NCBI RefSeq assembly: GCF_030440515.1
Contig: NZ_CP076543.1
Span: 5,838,501 to 5,902,500, forward strand
DNA length: 64,000 bases
Source of the DNA: Streptomyces xanthophaeus
GTDB lineage: Bacteria > Actinomycetota > Actinomycetes > Streptomycetales > Streptomycetaceae
Reading direction: 5' to 3'
Under the pieces are notes generated by a model that was not told the origin of the DNA, did not search any database, and saw nothing but the letters and a program-made list of their open reading frames with translations. Numbering within the stretch: the first letter of the stretch is position 1; each line of letters starts with the position of its first letter. The position numbers and the translations under genes were made by a program. Shown here piece by piece: positions 8,563-16,916 of the stretch.

Positions 8563-10184
8563 GCACCAGCGTCAACAACGAGCGCAAAGCACCGGCCGGC
8601 GAGCGAGTAGCGGACTGGGCGGACGGCCGCCTGGGCATCTACGGCCTGGCCAAGGCCAACATGCGCAAGATCTTCCCGGACCACTGGTCCTTCATGCTGG
8701 GTGAGATCTGCCTCTACAGCTTCATCATCATCATCCTCACGGGTGTGTACCTGACGCTGTTCTTCCACCCGAGCATGAACGAGGTCGTGTACCACGGCTC
8801 GTACGTGCCGATGCAGGGCGTCATGATGTCCGAGGCCTTCGCCTCGACACTGGACATCAGCTTCGACGTCCGCGGTGGCCTGCTGATCCGTCAGATCCAC
8901 CACTGGGCGGCGCTGATCTTCGTCGCGGCGATGATCGTGCACATGATGCGCGTCTTCTTCACCGGCGCGTTCCGCAAGCCGCGTGAGGTCAACTGGATCT
9001 TCGGCTTCCTGCTGCTGGTCCTCGGCATGTTCACCGGCTTCACCGGTTACTCGCTGCCGGACGACCTGCTCTCGGGTACCGGTGTCCGCTTCATGCAGGG
9101 CGCCATCCTGTCCGTCCCGGTCGTCGGCACCTACCTGTCGATGTTCCTGTTCGGCGGGGAGTTCCCGGGCGGCGACTTCGTCGCACGGTTCTACTCGGTG
9201 CACATCCTGCTGCTGCCCGGCATCATGATGGGCCTGCTCGTGGCCCACCTGATCCTGGTCTTCTACCACAAGCACACCCAGTTCGCGGGTCCCGGCAAGA
9301 CGAACAACAACGTCGTCGGCATGCCGCTGCTGCCGGTCTACATGGCCAAGGCCGGAGGCTTCTTCTTCCTGGTCTTCGGTGTCATCGCGGCCGTCGCGGC
9401 CATCGCCACGATCAACCCGATCTGGGCGCTCGGCCCGTACCGCCCGGACCACGTGTCCACCGGTGCGCAGCCCGACTGGTACATGGGTATGCCGGAAGGC
9501 CTGATCCGAGCCATGCCCGGCTGGGAGATCAACCTGTGGGGCCACACGCTCGTCCTGGGCGTGTTCATCCCGCTGCTGCTCTTCCCGCTGGTGCTCGGCG
9601 CGATCGCCGTCTGGCCGTTCATCGAGTCCTGGGTCACCGGGGACAAGCGCGAGCACCACATCCTGGACCGCCCGCGCAACGTCCCGACCCGTACGGCCTT
9701 CGGTGTCGCCTGGATCGCGGAGTACATCGTGCTCCTCATCGGCGGTGGCAACGACATGTTCGCCCAGTACTTCCACCTGTCGATCAACTCGATCACCTGG
9801 TTCGTCCGGATCGGCTTCTTCGTCGTCCCGGTCCTCGCCTTCATCGTCACCAAGCGGATCTGCCTCGGCCTCCAGCGCCGGGACCACGACAAGGTGCTGC
9901 ACGGTCGCGAGACCGGCATCATCAAGCGTCTGCCGCACGGTGAGTTCGTCGAGGTCCACGAGCCGCTCCCGGCGGGCCAGCTGCACAAGCTCACCGCGCA
10001 CGAGCAGTACAAGCCGATCGAGATCGGCCCGACGGTCGACGAGAACGGTGTCGAGCGCAAGGTCAAGGCCACCGAGAAGCTGCGCGCGAAGCTCAGCAAG
10101 GGCTTCTACGGTGAGAACAACCAGATTCCGAAGCCCACGGTGGAGGAATACAAGGAGATCCAGTCCGGCCACGGCCACCACTGA
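8559..10184 (+). CDS. qcrB: Cytochrome b of the bc1 complex
   Basis: Membrane core of the bc1 complex with two b hemes and the quinol sites. It has 541 aa. Heme ligands read in two helices are H114 and H128 (RQIHHWAALIFVAAMIVH) and H215 and H230 (SVHILLLPGIMMGLLVAH); the 14/15 spacing is typical. The Qo motif appears as PDWYMGMPEG in place of the mitochondrial PEWY. A cytoplasmic C-terminal extension of about 120 residues (KRICLGLQRRDHDKVLHG onward) is characteristic of actinobacterial QcrB. It is last in ctaE-qcrCAB and is followed by a terminator. Confidence 0.97.
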   Translation: MSTSVNNERKAPAGERVADWADGRLGIYGLAKANMRKIFPDHWSFMLGEICLYSFIIIILTGVYLTLFFHPSMNEVVYHGSYVPMQGVMMSEAFASTLDISFDVRGGLLIRQIHHWAALIFVAAMIVHMMRVFFTGAFRKPREVNWIFGFLLLVLGMFTGFTGYSLPDDLLSGTGVRFMQGAILSVPVVGTYLSMFLFGGEFPGGDFVARFYSVHILLLPGIMMGLLVAHLILVFYHKHTQFAGPGKTNNNVVGMPLLPVYMAKAGGFFFLVFGVIAAVAAIATINPIWALGPYRPDHVSTGAQPDWYMGMPEGLIRAMPGWEINLWGHTLVLGVFIPLLLFPLVLGAIAVWPFIESWVTGDKREHHILDRPRNVPTRTAFGVAWIAEYIVLLIGGGNDMFAQYFHLSINSITWFVRIGFFVVPVLAFIVTKRICLGLQRRDHDKVLHGRETGIIKRLPHGEFVEVHEPLPAGQLHKLTAHEQYKPIEIGPTVDENGVERKVKATEKLRAKLSKGFYGENNQIPKPTVEEYKEIQSGHGHH

Positions 10185-10240
10185 TCCCCGTATGAACGCA
10201 TGAGGGACTGATTTCGGTCAGTCCTGGTGTCGCCACGGCG

Positions 10241-10271
10241 AGAGCCCCGTCCAGTGTCTGGACGGGGCTCT
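10241..10271 (+). terminator. Hairpin terminator after qcrB
   Basis: AGAGCCCCGTCCAG (10241-10254) pairs perfectly with CTGGACGGGGCTCT (10258-10271) around a TGT loop and is followed by TTTG. It closes the respiratory operon before trpD. Confidence 0.88.
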
Positions 10272-10363
10272 TTGCCGTAACCGGGGCTGGATAGGCTGAT
10301 CCCTGACCGATCAGACGTGGGCGCCGGAAAACGAGGACGGCCCACCGACAGCAGGAGCGGACC

Positions 10364-11428
10364 ATGAACGTTGCGACCCCGGCAGGCGGCGACAGCGTGG
10401 CGGCCCGTGGCTGGCCGGGCGTTCTCGACGCTCTGCTGACCGGCCAGGACCTGCGCGCGGAAGACACCGCCTGGGCCATGGACCGGATCATGCGGGGGGA
10501 GGCCACCGACGCCCAGATCGCCGGCTTCACGGTCGCGCTGCGGGCCAAGGGGGAAACGGTCGAGGAGATCAACGGCCTCGTACGGGCGATGTACGCGCAC
10601 GCCAACCTGATCGAGGTGCCGGGCCGCACGGTGGACATCGTCGGCACCGGCGGCGACGGGGCCAAAACGGTGAACATCTCCACGATGTCGGCGGTCGTGG
10701 TGGCCGGTACCGGCGCCAAGGTCGTCAAGCACGGCAACCGCGCCGCCTCCTCCGCGAGCGGCTCCTCGGACGTCCTGGAAAAGCTCGGCGTCAACCTCCA
10801 GCTGAGCCGCGAACGGGTCGTGGAGGTCGCCGAGGAAGCCGGCATCACCTTCTGCTTCGCGGTGAAGTTCCACCCGGCACTGCGCCATGTGGCCGCGGCC
10901 CGCAAGGAACTGGGCATCCGGACCTTCTTCAACGCGCTGGGCCCGCTCACCAACCCGGCCCGGGTGCGCGCCCAGGCGACCGGTGTGGCCGATCCCCGGA
11001 TGGCCCCGATCATCGCGGGCGTGCTCGCCGAGCGGGGCTCCTCCGCGCTGGTCTTCCGCGGCGACGACGGCTTGGACGAACTCACCACGACGTCGACCTC
11101 GCGCATCTGGTGGGTCCGCGACGGCAAGGTCTCGGAGCGGGCCTTCGACCCCCGTGACGTGGGCATCTCCCTGGTCGACGTCTCCGCCCTGGCCGGCGGG
11201 GACCCCTCGTACAACGCGGACGTGGCCCGCCGCCTGCTGGCCGGCGAGACCGGACCGGTCCGCGACGCCGTGCTGCTGAACTCGGCGGCGGCCCTGGTGG
11301 CCCTCGACCCGGGCCCCGGCAGCCTGGAGGAGCAGATCACGGCCGGTATCGCCCGTGCGGCGCAGTCCATCGACTCGGGCGCGGCGCGGGCCGCCCTGGA
11401 GCGCTGGGTGACGGCCAGCAACGCGTAG
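10364..11428 (+). CDS. trpD: Anthranilate phosphoribosyltransferase
   Basis: Transfers phosphoribosyl from PRPP to anthranilate, the second step of tryptophan synthesis, in the cytoplasm. It has 354 aa, the usual length. The glycine-rich PRPP motif GTGGDG is at residues 94-99, followed by KTVNIST and [21 protein letters not shown]. The helical N-terminal domain contains the signature [24 protein letters not shown] segment, here [18 protein letters not shown] good ribosome site (AGGAG) precedes the ATG. It stands alone, far from the anthranilate synthase at 37.5 kb, so the trp pathway is split in this genome. Confidence 0.96.
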   Translation: MNVATPAGGDSVAARGWPGVLDALLTGQDLRAEDTAWAMDRIMRGEATDAQIAGFTVALRAKGETVEEINGLVRAMYAHANLIEVPGRTVDIVGTGGDGAKTVNISTMSAVVVAGTGAKVVKHGNRAASSASGSSDVLEKLGVNLQLSRERVVEVAEEAGITFCFAVKFHPALRHVAAARKELGIRTFFNALGPLTNPARVRAQATGVADPRMAPIIAGVLAERGSSALVFRGDDGLDELTTTSTSRIWWVRDGKVSERAFDPRDVGISLVDVSALAGGDPSYNADVARRLLAGETGPVRDAVLLNSAAALVALDPGPGSLEEQITAGIARAAQSIDSGAARAALERWVTASNA

Positions 11429-11454
11429 CCGTGTGAGAACGGCGTGAAAGCAAC

Positions 11455-11483
11455 GACCCCGGTCCGCCATTCGGACCGGGGTC
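11455..11483 (+). terminator. Hairpin terminator after trpD
   Basis: GACCCCGGTCC (11455-11465) and GGACCGGGGTC (11473-11483) form a perfect 11-bp stem with a 7-base loop, followed by TTGCGTT. Confidence 0.85.
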
Positions 11484-11518
11484 TTGCGTTCGGGCGATCT
11501 TGTGGCAGGATGCTGACC

Positions 11519-11640
11519 AGGTCACGAGTGACAGCGTTTAGGCCCCGGCTTGCTGTCCGGCAACCCTCCTTCCGTGGCGGGGTGCCCCGGGTGATGACCA
11601 GGTCGTAGGCAGCAAGGCCTACGGCAAGCGCGGATCCCTC
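11519..11640 (+). ncRNA. SAM-IV riboswitch
   Basis: The stretch from AGGTCACGAGTG to GCGGATCCC matches my memory of the actinobacterial SAM-IV class closely. It has the outer stem GGTCACGAG...GATGACC, the CCCCGGCTTGCTGTCCGGCAACC core shared with SAM-I, a P3 arm over CCTCC...GGCGGGGTGCCCCGGG, and the downstream hairpin GTAGGCAGCAAGGCCTAC followed by GGCAAGCGCGGATCC for the pseudoknot. It lies in the 430-bp gap upstream of the class V aminotransferase at 11859. It should turn that gene down when S-adenosylmethionine is plentiful. The 3' end is approximate. Confidence 0.9.
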
Positions 11641-11678
11641 GACACCAGGGGTCCTGGTCTTCTCGAGGAGCTTTTTCC

Positions 11679-11699
11679 GTGAGCAAGCGAATGCGATAG
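11679..11699 (+). CDS. Tiny upstream ORF after the SAM-IV riboswitch (6 codons)
   Basis: GAGGAG at about 11664-11669 is a full ribosome-binding site, followed 9 bases later by GTG and the peptide MSKRMR then TAG. It lies 160 bp ahead of the aminotransferase start, which itself has only a weak ribosome site (GGGAGA). The arrangement suggests either that the riboswitch controls translation of this mini-ORF, with the main gene depending on it, or that it is a remnant of an older start. Inference only; no product is known. Confidence 0.4.
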   Translation: MSKRMR

Positions 11700-11858
11700 G
11701 GCGACTCCGCCCCTACTTCACCCTCGGATCAGGGTCACTTCCGTGTACCCCCGCCCAGCGCGGACCGAGGACTCTCCCGTACCCCGGACGGCCGCAGCGC
11801 CGTACCCGCGTACGGGCACACCGAAGCCATTCAGCCCTGCCTGCCGGGAGATACCGCC

Positions 11859-13247
11859 ATGTCCGCAACCCTGAACGCCGCCGCCGCCACCACCGCCGCA
11901 GCCACCGCCGACCCCGCCTGTGCCGAGCCGCTCGCGGTCCTCGGCCGGGACGTCACCGTCCCGCTCGTCACCGGCGGCGAGGTCACCTACGCGGCCCTCG
12001 ACTACGCGGCCAGCGCCCCCGCCCTGCAGCGGGTCTGGGACGACGTGGCCGCGTACGCCCCGTACTACGGCAGCGTGCACCGCGGCGCCGGCTACCTCTC
12101 GCAGCTCTCCACCGACCTCTTCGAGCAGAGCCGGGTCACCGTCGCCGAGTTCCTCGACTGCCGCCCCACCGACCAGGTCGTCTTCACCCGGTCCACCACC
12201 GACTCGCTGAACCTGCTCGCCGCCGTACTCCCCGCCGACTGCCGGGTGTTCGTCTTCGAGACCGAGCACCACGCCTCCCTCCTGCCGTGGGTCGACGAAC
12301 AGGTCACCTACCTCGACGCGCCGCGCACCCCCGCCGAGGCCGTCGCCACCCTGGAGCGGGCGCTCGCCGACCGCGACCCCTACGGTCCCGCGCTGGTCTG
12401 CGTCACCGGCGCCTCCAACGTCACCGGCGAGCTGTGGCCGGTCAAGGAACTCGCCGCCGCCGCGCACGCCCACGGCGCGCGCATCGTGCTGGACGCCGCC
12501 CAACTGGCCCCGCACCACCCCGTCTCCGTGCAGGAGCTGGACGTCGACTGGGTCGCCTTCTCCGGGCACAAGCTCTACGCGCCCTTCGGCTCGGGCGTGC
12601 TCGCCGGACGCGCGGACTGGCTGCAGGAAGCGCAGCCGTACCTGGCCGGAGGCGGAGCCTCCCGCAAGGTGGCCCGGCGCGAGGACGGCGGCGTGGACGT
12701 CGAGTGGCACACCACCGCGGCCCGCCACGAGGCCGGCTCCCCGAACGTCATCGGCGTGTACTCCATCGCCTCGGCCTGCAAGGCCCTGACCGAGGCCGGC
12801 TTCGAGAACCTCGTCGCCCGCGAGCAGCACCTCATCGCGAAGGTCCGCAGCGGCCTGGCGGAGGTCCCGGCGGTCCGGATCCTCTCCCTCTTCGGGGACG
12901 ACGCCCCGCGGGTCGGCGTCATCTCCTTCGTGGTGGACGGCTGGAACAGCTCTCACTTCGCGGCCGCGCTGTCCGCCGAGTACGGGATCGGCGTGCGCGA
13001 CGGCCTGTTCTGCGCCCACCCGCTGGTCCGCACCCTGCTGGGCAGCGAGCCGCAGGCCCAGGGCGAATGCGGAGCCCCCGAGGCGGCGCCGGGGGAGCGC
13101 TCGCTGAACGCGATCCGCGTCAGCTTCGGCGCGGGCACCCCGGACGAGCACGTCGACCGCTTCGTCGGCGCCGTGAAGGAACTGGTCACCTCCGGAGCCA
13201 AGTGGCAGTACCGCACGCAGGAAGGCCGCTGCGTACCTGCCGTGTAG
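11859..13247 (+). CDS. Class V aminotransferase (cysteine desulfurase-like)
   Basis: PLP enzyme of 462 aa in the NifS/CsdA superfamily. The PLP lysine is K238 in VAFSGHKLYAPFGSG. Other landmarks are YYGSVHRGAGYLSQLST (residues about 68-84), VVFTRSTTDSLNLLA, VFETEHHASLLPW and LDAAQLAPHHPVSV. The N-terminal 40 residues are Ala-rich and untypical. The upstream SAM-IV riboswitch ties it to sulfur amino-acid supply, so a role in cysteine/methionine sulfur mobilisation is likely, although the precise reaction is not shown. A cysteine that could serve as catalytic residue is present near the C-terminus (GLFCAHPLVR, QGECGAP). No gene follows in the same operon. Confidence 0.88.
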   Translation: MSATLNAAAATTAAATADPACAEPLAVLGRDVTVPLVTGGEVTYAALDYAASAPALQRVWDDVAAYAPYYGSVHRGAGYLSQLSTDLFEQSRVTVAEFLDCRPTDQVVFTRSTTDSLNLLAAVLPADCRVFVFETEHHASLLPWVDEQVTYLDAPRTPAEAVATLERALADRDPYGPALVCVTGASNVTGELWPVKELAAAAHAHGARIVLDAAQLAPHHPVSVQELDVDWVAFSGHKLYAPFGSGVLAGRADWLQEAQPYLAGGGASRKVARREDGGVDVEWHTTAARHEAGSPNVIGVYSIASACKALTEAGFENLVAREQHLIAKVRSGLAEVPAVRILSLFGDDAPRVGVISFVVDGWNSSHFAAALSAEYGIGVRDGLFCAHPLVRTLLGSEPQAQGECGAPEAAPGERSLNAIRVSFGAGTPDEHVDRFVGAVKELVTSGAKWQYRTQEGRCVPAV

Positions 13248-13353
13248 CGGCTTCCCTGCCGTGGTGGGTCGCCTCAATCGCCGGCGGGGCCGGTCCCCTG
13301 CGGGGCCGGTCCCCTGCGGGGTGCTCGGCAGTTCACGGCGGGTCCGGATCCTC

Positions 13354-13752
13354 GCCGGGCTCCGCCCGGACCCGCGCCTCAATCGCCGGCGGGGCTGGGT
13401 GGTGTGGGGCGGTGCCCCGCACGAGGGTCTCCTCGGCTCGGCGCGTTCGGGCTTGTCCCGGCCAGGCGGCCGTGGTCGCGCCTCGTCCTGCGGGGACCCT
13501 CCTGCGTGTCCCCACCCCACGGCAGGGCTCCGACAGCGACGGCGTGAGGGGTGGGGGGACGGGGCGGGGTGTCCCCGCAGGACGAGCGCGCAACCACCGA
13601 GAACAACCGAGACAAACCCGCACGCGCCGAGCCGAGGAGACACCCCGCCCCGGCCCCCCCACCCCGACACCTACAACCACCGTCCACCGAGGCCCGGCCC
13701 CGCATTTCCAGCCCCGCCGGCGTTTGAGGCGCGGGTCCGGGCAGAGCCCGGC
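13354..13752. repeat. Large imperfect inverted repeat, about 0.4 kb
   Basis: The left arm (about 13354-13525) reads CCGGGCTCCGCCCGGACC ... GGTCTCCTCGGCTCGGCGCG ... CTCGTCCTGCGGGGAC. Read on the other strand, the right arm (about 13535-13752) gives the same blocks in the same order, with mismatches and small indels. The centre is near 13530 and has almost no loop. The outermost part of each arm is a copy of the dispersed Streptomyces intergenic repeat. Confidence 0.8.
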
Positions 13753-13858
13753 AGACGGCCCGCGCCGAACACACAGCCGAGCTACCCGCAGGGTCCGGGC
13801 AGAGCCCGGCAGACGGCCCGCGCCCGAAGACACCGCCGAGCCACCCGCAGGGTTCGGG
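13741..13858. repeat. Tandem duplication, two copies of about 58 bp
   Basis: GCAGAGCCCGGCAGACGGCC starts at 13741 and again at 13799. Both copies continue through CGCGCC(C)GAA, CAC, GCCGAG, then C and ACCCGCAGGGT. They differ at only a few positions, indicating a fairly recent duplication or strong conversion. Confidence 0.75.
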
Positions 13859-13881
13859 ATACCGGCGGGCCGGAGCCGGCG

Positions 13882-14163
13882 CTACGCGTCCAGGCCGATC
13901 GCGAACGCCGCCTCCAGGTCGTGCTGCGAGTACGTGCGGAAGGCCACGTGGGTGTCCGTCGCCTCGACGCCCGGGATCTTGCTGATGCGGCCGGGGATGA
14001 TGTCCGCCAGGTTCTCGTGACGGGCCACGCGGACCAGCGCGATCAGGTCGTACGTCCCCGTGACGGAGTAGACCTCACTGACGTTTTCGAGGGCGGCGAT
14101 GGACTCGGCGATCTCGGGGATCCGGTCCACGCTGGTCTTGATGAGCACGATCGCGGTGATCAC
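13882..14163 (-). CDS. Stand-alone Lrp/AsnC ligand-binding (RAM) domain protein
   Basis: 93-aa protein consisting only of the alpha-beta sandwich ligand domain of the Lrp/AsnC family: MITAIVLIKTSVDRIPEIAE, then LENVSEVYSVTGTYDLIALVRV (the typical G-x-YD-L motif near residues 37-40) and KIPGVEATDTHVAFRTYS. There is no helix-turn-helix, so it probably assembles or senses a small ligand without binding DNA itself. It starts inside the stop region of the rhomboid gene (4-base overlap) and is co-transcribed with it. Confidence 0.9.
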   Translation of the reverse strand: MITAIVLIKTSVDRIPEIAESIAALENVSEVYSVTGTYDLIALVRVARHENLADIIPGRISKIPGVEATDTHVAFRTYSQHDLEAAFAIGLDA

Positions 14164-14894
14164 GGCTGGCTGTCTCCCTCGGTGGCCGTCGCTGGTCGTC
14201 TCACTCTAGTCGTACCCCGATAGCGGGCCCACGCGTAGAAGAACCCGAGCGAGAAGCCCACCAGATGGGCCAGATAGGCGACCCCCGGCCCGCTGTCGGC
14301 CCGCTGCGCGGCCACCCACTGGAGGGCGAACCAGAACAGCAGCACGATCCACGCCGGGAACCGCAGCGGCAGGAAGAAGAGGAACGGGAACAGGCTCGTC
14401 ACCCTCGCGCGCGGGAGCAGGAAGAGGAAGGCGCCCAGCACGGCCGAGATGGCTCCGGAGGCCCCGACCAGTGTCTGCGGGGAGCCCGCGTTGGCCGCCG
14501 CGTACGCCGCCAGCGCCAGGTACCCCGTGCAGAGGTAGAAGACGAGGAACGCCGGGCGGCCCATCCGTTCCTCCGCCATCGCGCCGAATACGTACAGGAA
14601 GAGCATGTTCCCGAGCAGGTGCAGCCAGCCGCCGTGCACGAACAGTGCGGTCAGCGGGGTCAGCCAGGCGCGGGGGCTGCCCGTGAAGAGCTCGTCCGGG
14701 ACCACGCCCCAGCGCCGGAAGTAGGCCGTCCCGGCGGACAGCAGTTCTTCCCCGGTCCCGTAGGCCGGGTTGAGTCCCGAGGCCGGGCCGAGTACGAACA
14801 CCACGGCGCAGCCCGCGATCAGCGCATGGGTGACCACCGGTCCCCGGGCGGCCTCGCGAAGGGCCCGCCACCTTACGATCATGTGACAGAGCAT
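14160..14894 (-). CDS. Rhomboid-family intramembrane serine protease
   Basis: Multi-pass membrane protease of 244 aa with six or seven hydrophobic segments. The rhomboid signatures are complete: VHGGWLHLLGNMLFL (N96 of the oxyanion region), GASGAISAVLG (nucleophile S146 in GxSG) and AHLVGFSLGFFYAW (catalytic H210). The C-terminal tail is short and basic (RVRRPATATEGDSQ). The ATG at 14894 has a weak GGTGGG site; an ATG four codons in is an alternative. Substrates are unknown. The coupled RAM-domain gene follows. Confidence 0.92.
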   Translation of the reverse strand: MLCHMIVRWRALREAARGPVVTHALIAGCAVVFVLGPASGLNPAYGTGEELLSAGTAYFRRWGVVPDELFTGSPRAWLTPLTALFVHGGWLHLLGNMLFLYVFGAMAEERMGRPAFLVFYLCTGYLALAAYAAANAGSPQTLVGASGAISAVLGAFLFLLPRARVTSLFPFLFFLPLRFPAWIVLLFWFALQWVAAQRADSGPGVAYLAHLVGFSLGFFYAWARYRGTTRVRRPATATEGDSQP

Positions 14895-15018
14895 GACGCA
14901 AGGGGACCCACCTGAAGCGGTGGCAGGCCGTAGGGTTACGAGCTGCGGTCCGCAGGACGACGCATACGGCGGCGCGGGCGGCTTTAATTGAATCAGCTAC
15001 GAAGGAGAGAGCGGCCTG

Positions 15019-15258
15019 ATGACGGTTCCCCTGCCGACCGACACCACCCGGTGGCGCTGCACCCTGTGCGGCAATCTCACGCGCTTCGACGTGACGCGTT
15101 CGTCGAAGGTCGTGGAGTACGTCCACCTGGACCTCGCCGGGGAGCCCAAGGTCGAGGAGCGCGAGGTGGTCAATGAGACCATCGAGTCGGTCCGCTGCCG
15201 CTGGTGCAACGCGGTGGACCAGATCGAGCTCGTGGACAGGCCGGGCGCGGACTCCTGA
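15019..15258 (+). CDS. Small zinc-ribbon protein
   Basis: 79-aa protein with two CxxC knuckles: WRCTLCGNLTRFDVTR near residues 13-16 and VRCRWCNAVDQIEL near residues 59-62. Between them is a strand-rich middle (EYVHLDLAGEPKVEEREVV). This is the spacing of a rubredoxin-like zinc ribbon. A clear GAAGGAGAG ribosome site precedes the ATG. The NYN-domain gene starts 44 bp downstream on the same strand, so a link to RNA handling is plausible but unproven. I do not recognise a named family. Confidence 0.8.
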   Translation: MTVPLPTDTTRWRCTLCGNLTRFDVTRSSKVVEYVHLDLAGEPKVEEREVVNETIESVRCRWCNAVDQIELVDRPGADS

Positions 15259-15301
15259 CGGAGGCGCACCCACAGGAAGATCACGGTAGGGGTGACGGAT
15301 T

Positions 15302-16663
15302 GTGGAGCCAGCAAGCGGCGCTGAGCCGGCCGACGCGGCCGGCGACGCCGCCGAGGCGCTCGACCACCCGCTGCCGGAAGGCGTGCGGCGCCGGGTCGTC
15401 GCGCTCGTCTCGGACGCCTTCGGCGGACTGACGGTCGCGGACCTCCCGGCGCAGCTGCGCCAGTATGCCCGGTTCACCCCGACCCGGCGCGCCAAGTTCG
15501 CGGGCAACGCCATGGCCGCGGCGGTCGAGACCGACGCCGTGTTCCGGAGCAGGGTCGCCGAGAAGCTGCGCGAGGCGCAGGCCGACCTGGCCGCCGCGCT
15601 GGAGGCCGGCGCGCCCCCGGCCGCCGCGGATCCGCTGGACGTGGCGGCCGCCGCCTTCATCCTGCGGCCGGCCGGCTGGGTCAAGCTGGTGGCCGCCGCG
15701 GGCGAGGAGGCGCAGCGCGCCGACGCCGAGCGGGTCGGCGAGGAGACCCGGCGCGAGCTGGAGCGGCTGCGTGAGGAGCTGGCCCACGCACGGGAGCTCC
15801 AGCGCGCGGGCGGGGAGCAGGTACGGGTCGAACTGGACGCGGCCCGCAAGGAAGCGGAATCGCTTCAGCGCAAGCTGCGCAGCGCCCTCAGCGACGTCAA
15901 GCGGGGTGACGCGGCCCTGCGCAAGGTGAATGCGGAGATCGACGGGATCCGCGGCGACGCGGCCGCCCGGGTGGCCGCCGCCGAGAGCGAGACCCGGCGG
16001 CTCAAGGCCCGTCTCGCGGAGGTGGAGACGGCGCTGGAGACCTCGCGCCGCGCCACCCGTGAGGGGCGCAGCATCGAGGACATGCGGCTGCGGCTGCTGC
16101 TGGACACCGTGCTGGACGCGGCCCAGGGGCTCCGCCGGGAGCTGGCCCTGCCGCCCGTGTCGACGCGGCCGGCGGACACCGTGGATGCGGTGGAGCCGGG
16201 CCGGATGACGCCGAAGGACATCGCGGCACGCGCCCTCTCGGAGACCGATCCGGCGTTGCTGGACCAGTTGTTGGCGCTGCCTCAGGCCCATCTGGTGGTC
16301 GACGGGTACAACGTGACCAAGACGGGCTATCCGACGATGCCGCTGGAGAAGCAGCGGCTGCGGCTGCTGGGCGGGTTGTCGATGCTGGCCGCGCAGACGG
16401 GCGCGGAGATGACCTGTGTCTTCGACGGGGCGGAACTGGCGGCCCCGGTGCTGCTCGCGCCGCCGCGCGGGGTGCGGGTGCTGTTCTCGAAGGCCGGTGT
16501 GACGGCGGACGAGCTGATCCGCCAGCTGGTGCGTGCGGAACCGCCCGGCCGGCCGGTGGTCGTGGTCTCCACGGACCGGGAGGTCGCCGACGGGGTGGCC
16601 AAGGCGGGCGCCCGGCCCGTGACGTCCGCTTTGTTGCTGAAGCGGCTTTCGCGCGTTTCGTAA
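15302..16663 (+). CDS. NYN-domain (YacP-like) RNA-binding/nuclease protein
   Basis: 453 aa starting at GTG. Residues about 20-150 are helical (EGVRRRVVALVSDAFGGLTVADLPAQLR). About 150-255 form a long coiled coil rich in Glu/Arg/Ala (EETRRELERLREELAHAREL, LQRKLRSALSDVKRGDAALR). The C-terminal NYN domain starts at HLVVDGYNVTKTGYP with D334 and contains VFDGAE, RVLFSKAGVTADELIRQLV and VVVSTDREVADGVAKAGARPV, the conserved acidic residues of PIN-like nucleases. It is related to Bacillus Rae1/YacP, which cleaves mRNA on the ribosome; the long coiled-coil front part is specific to actinobacterial members. Confidence 0.9.
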   Translation: MEPASGAEPADAAGDAAEALDHPLPEGVRRRVVALVSDAFGGLTVADLPAQLRQYARFTPTRRAKFAGNAMAAAVETDAVFRSRVAEKLREAQADLAAALEAGAPPAAADPLDVAAAAFILRPAGWVKLVAAAGEEAQRADAERVGEETRRELERLREELAHARELQRAGGEQVRVELDAARKEAESLQRKLRSALSDVKRGDAALRKVNAEIDGIRGDAAARVAAAESETRRLKARLAEVETALETSRRATREGRSIEDMRLRLLLDTVLDAAQGLRRELALPPVSTRPADTVDAVEPGRMTPKDIAARALSETDPALLDQLLALPQAHLVVDGYNVTKTGYPTMPLEKQRLRLLGGLSMLAAQTGAEMTCVFDGAELAAPVLLAPPRGVRVLFSKAGVTADELIRQLVRAEPPGRPVVVVSTDREVADGVAKAGARPVTSALLLKRLSRVS

Positions 16664-16784
16664 CTCCTCGCCGCAATGCCCGAATTGATGGGACTCGCGG
16701 GGGACGCACCGTCAAGTGACCTGCACAGAGCGTGCGCTGTAGGTAAAGAACCTGGTCGGGGGGCGAGTTTTTTCCCGGCAGGAT

Positions 16785-16814
16785 TTGAACTGATCACAGA
16801 TGGGTCACTAGGGT
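16785..16814 (+). promoter_or_regulatory. Candidate housekeeping promoter of the first NlpC/P60 gene
   Basis: TTGAAC (16785-16790) and TAGGGT (16809-16814) are separated by 18 bases, a reasonable -35/-10 pair for the major sigma factor. It lies 100 bp before the gene, within a locally less GC-rich stretch that also contains a GTTTTTTCCC run. Confidence 0.4.
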
Positions 16815-16916
16815 CTGCTCAAACCTTCGTGCGGTAGATCACTCATTCGGGGTGGCAGCGAAGGTGCTGCCGAGTTGCGTTCTTCGGCGGCTCCCAGGAA
16901 GAAGGAGCTCGCCTTC

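Larger units (their letters stand above)
13248..13881. other. Repeat-rich intergenic region without a credible gene
   Basis: 634 bp between convergent genes. It holds a large imperfect inverted repeat (13354-13752), four copies of the GC-rich intergenic repeat in both orientations and a 58-bp tandem duplication (13741-13858). Long open frames exist on both strands, but they are Arg/Pro-rich, run through the palindromes in several frames at once and lack ribosome sites, so I do not call a protein here. Confidence 0.7.

Noticed and set aside
13261..14223. Long plus-strand open frame through the repeat island
   Set aside because: It runs through palindromes, overlaps the RAM-domain gene antisense and has low-complexity Arg/Pro composition, an artefact of high GC.
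16664..16916. c-di-AMP riboswitch ahead of the first NlpC/P60 gene
   Set aside because: Such riboswitches are known ahead of some Streptomyces wall hydrolase genes, but I could not match the conserved aptamer core in this 250-bp leader.
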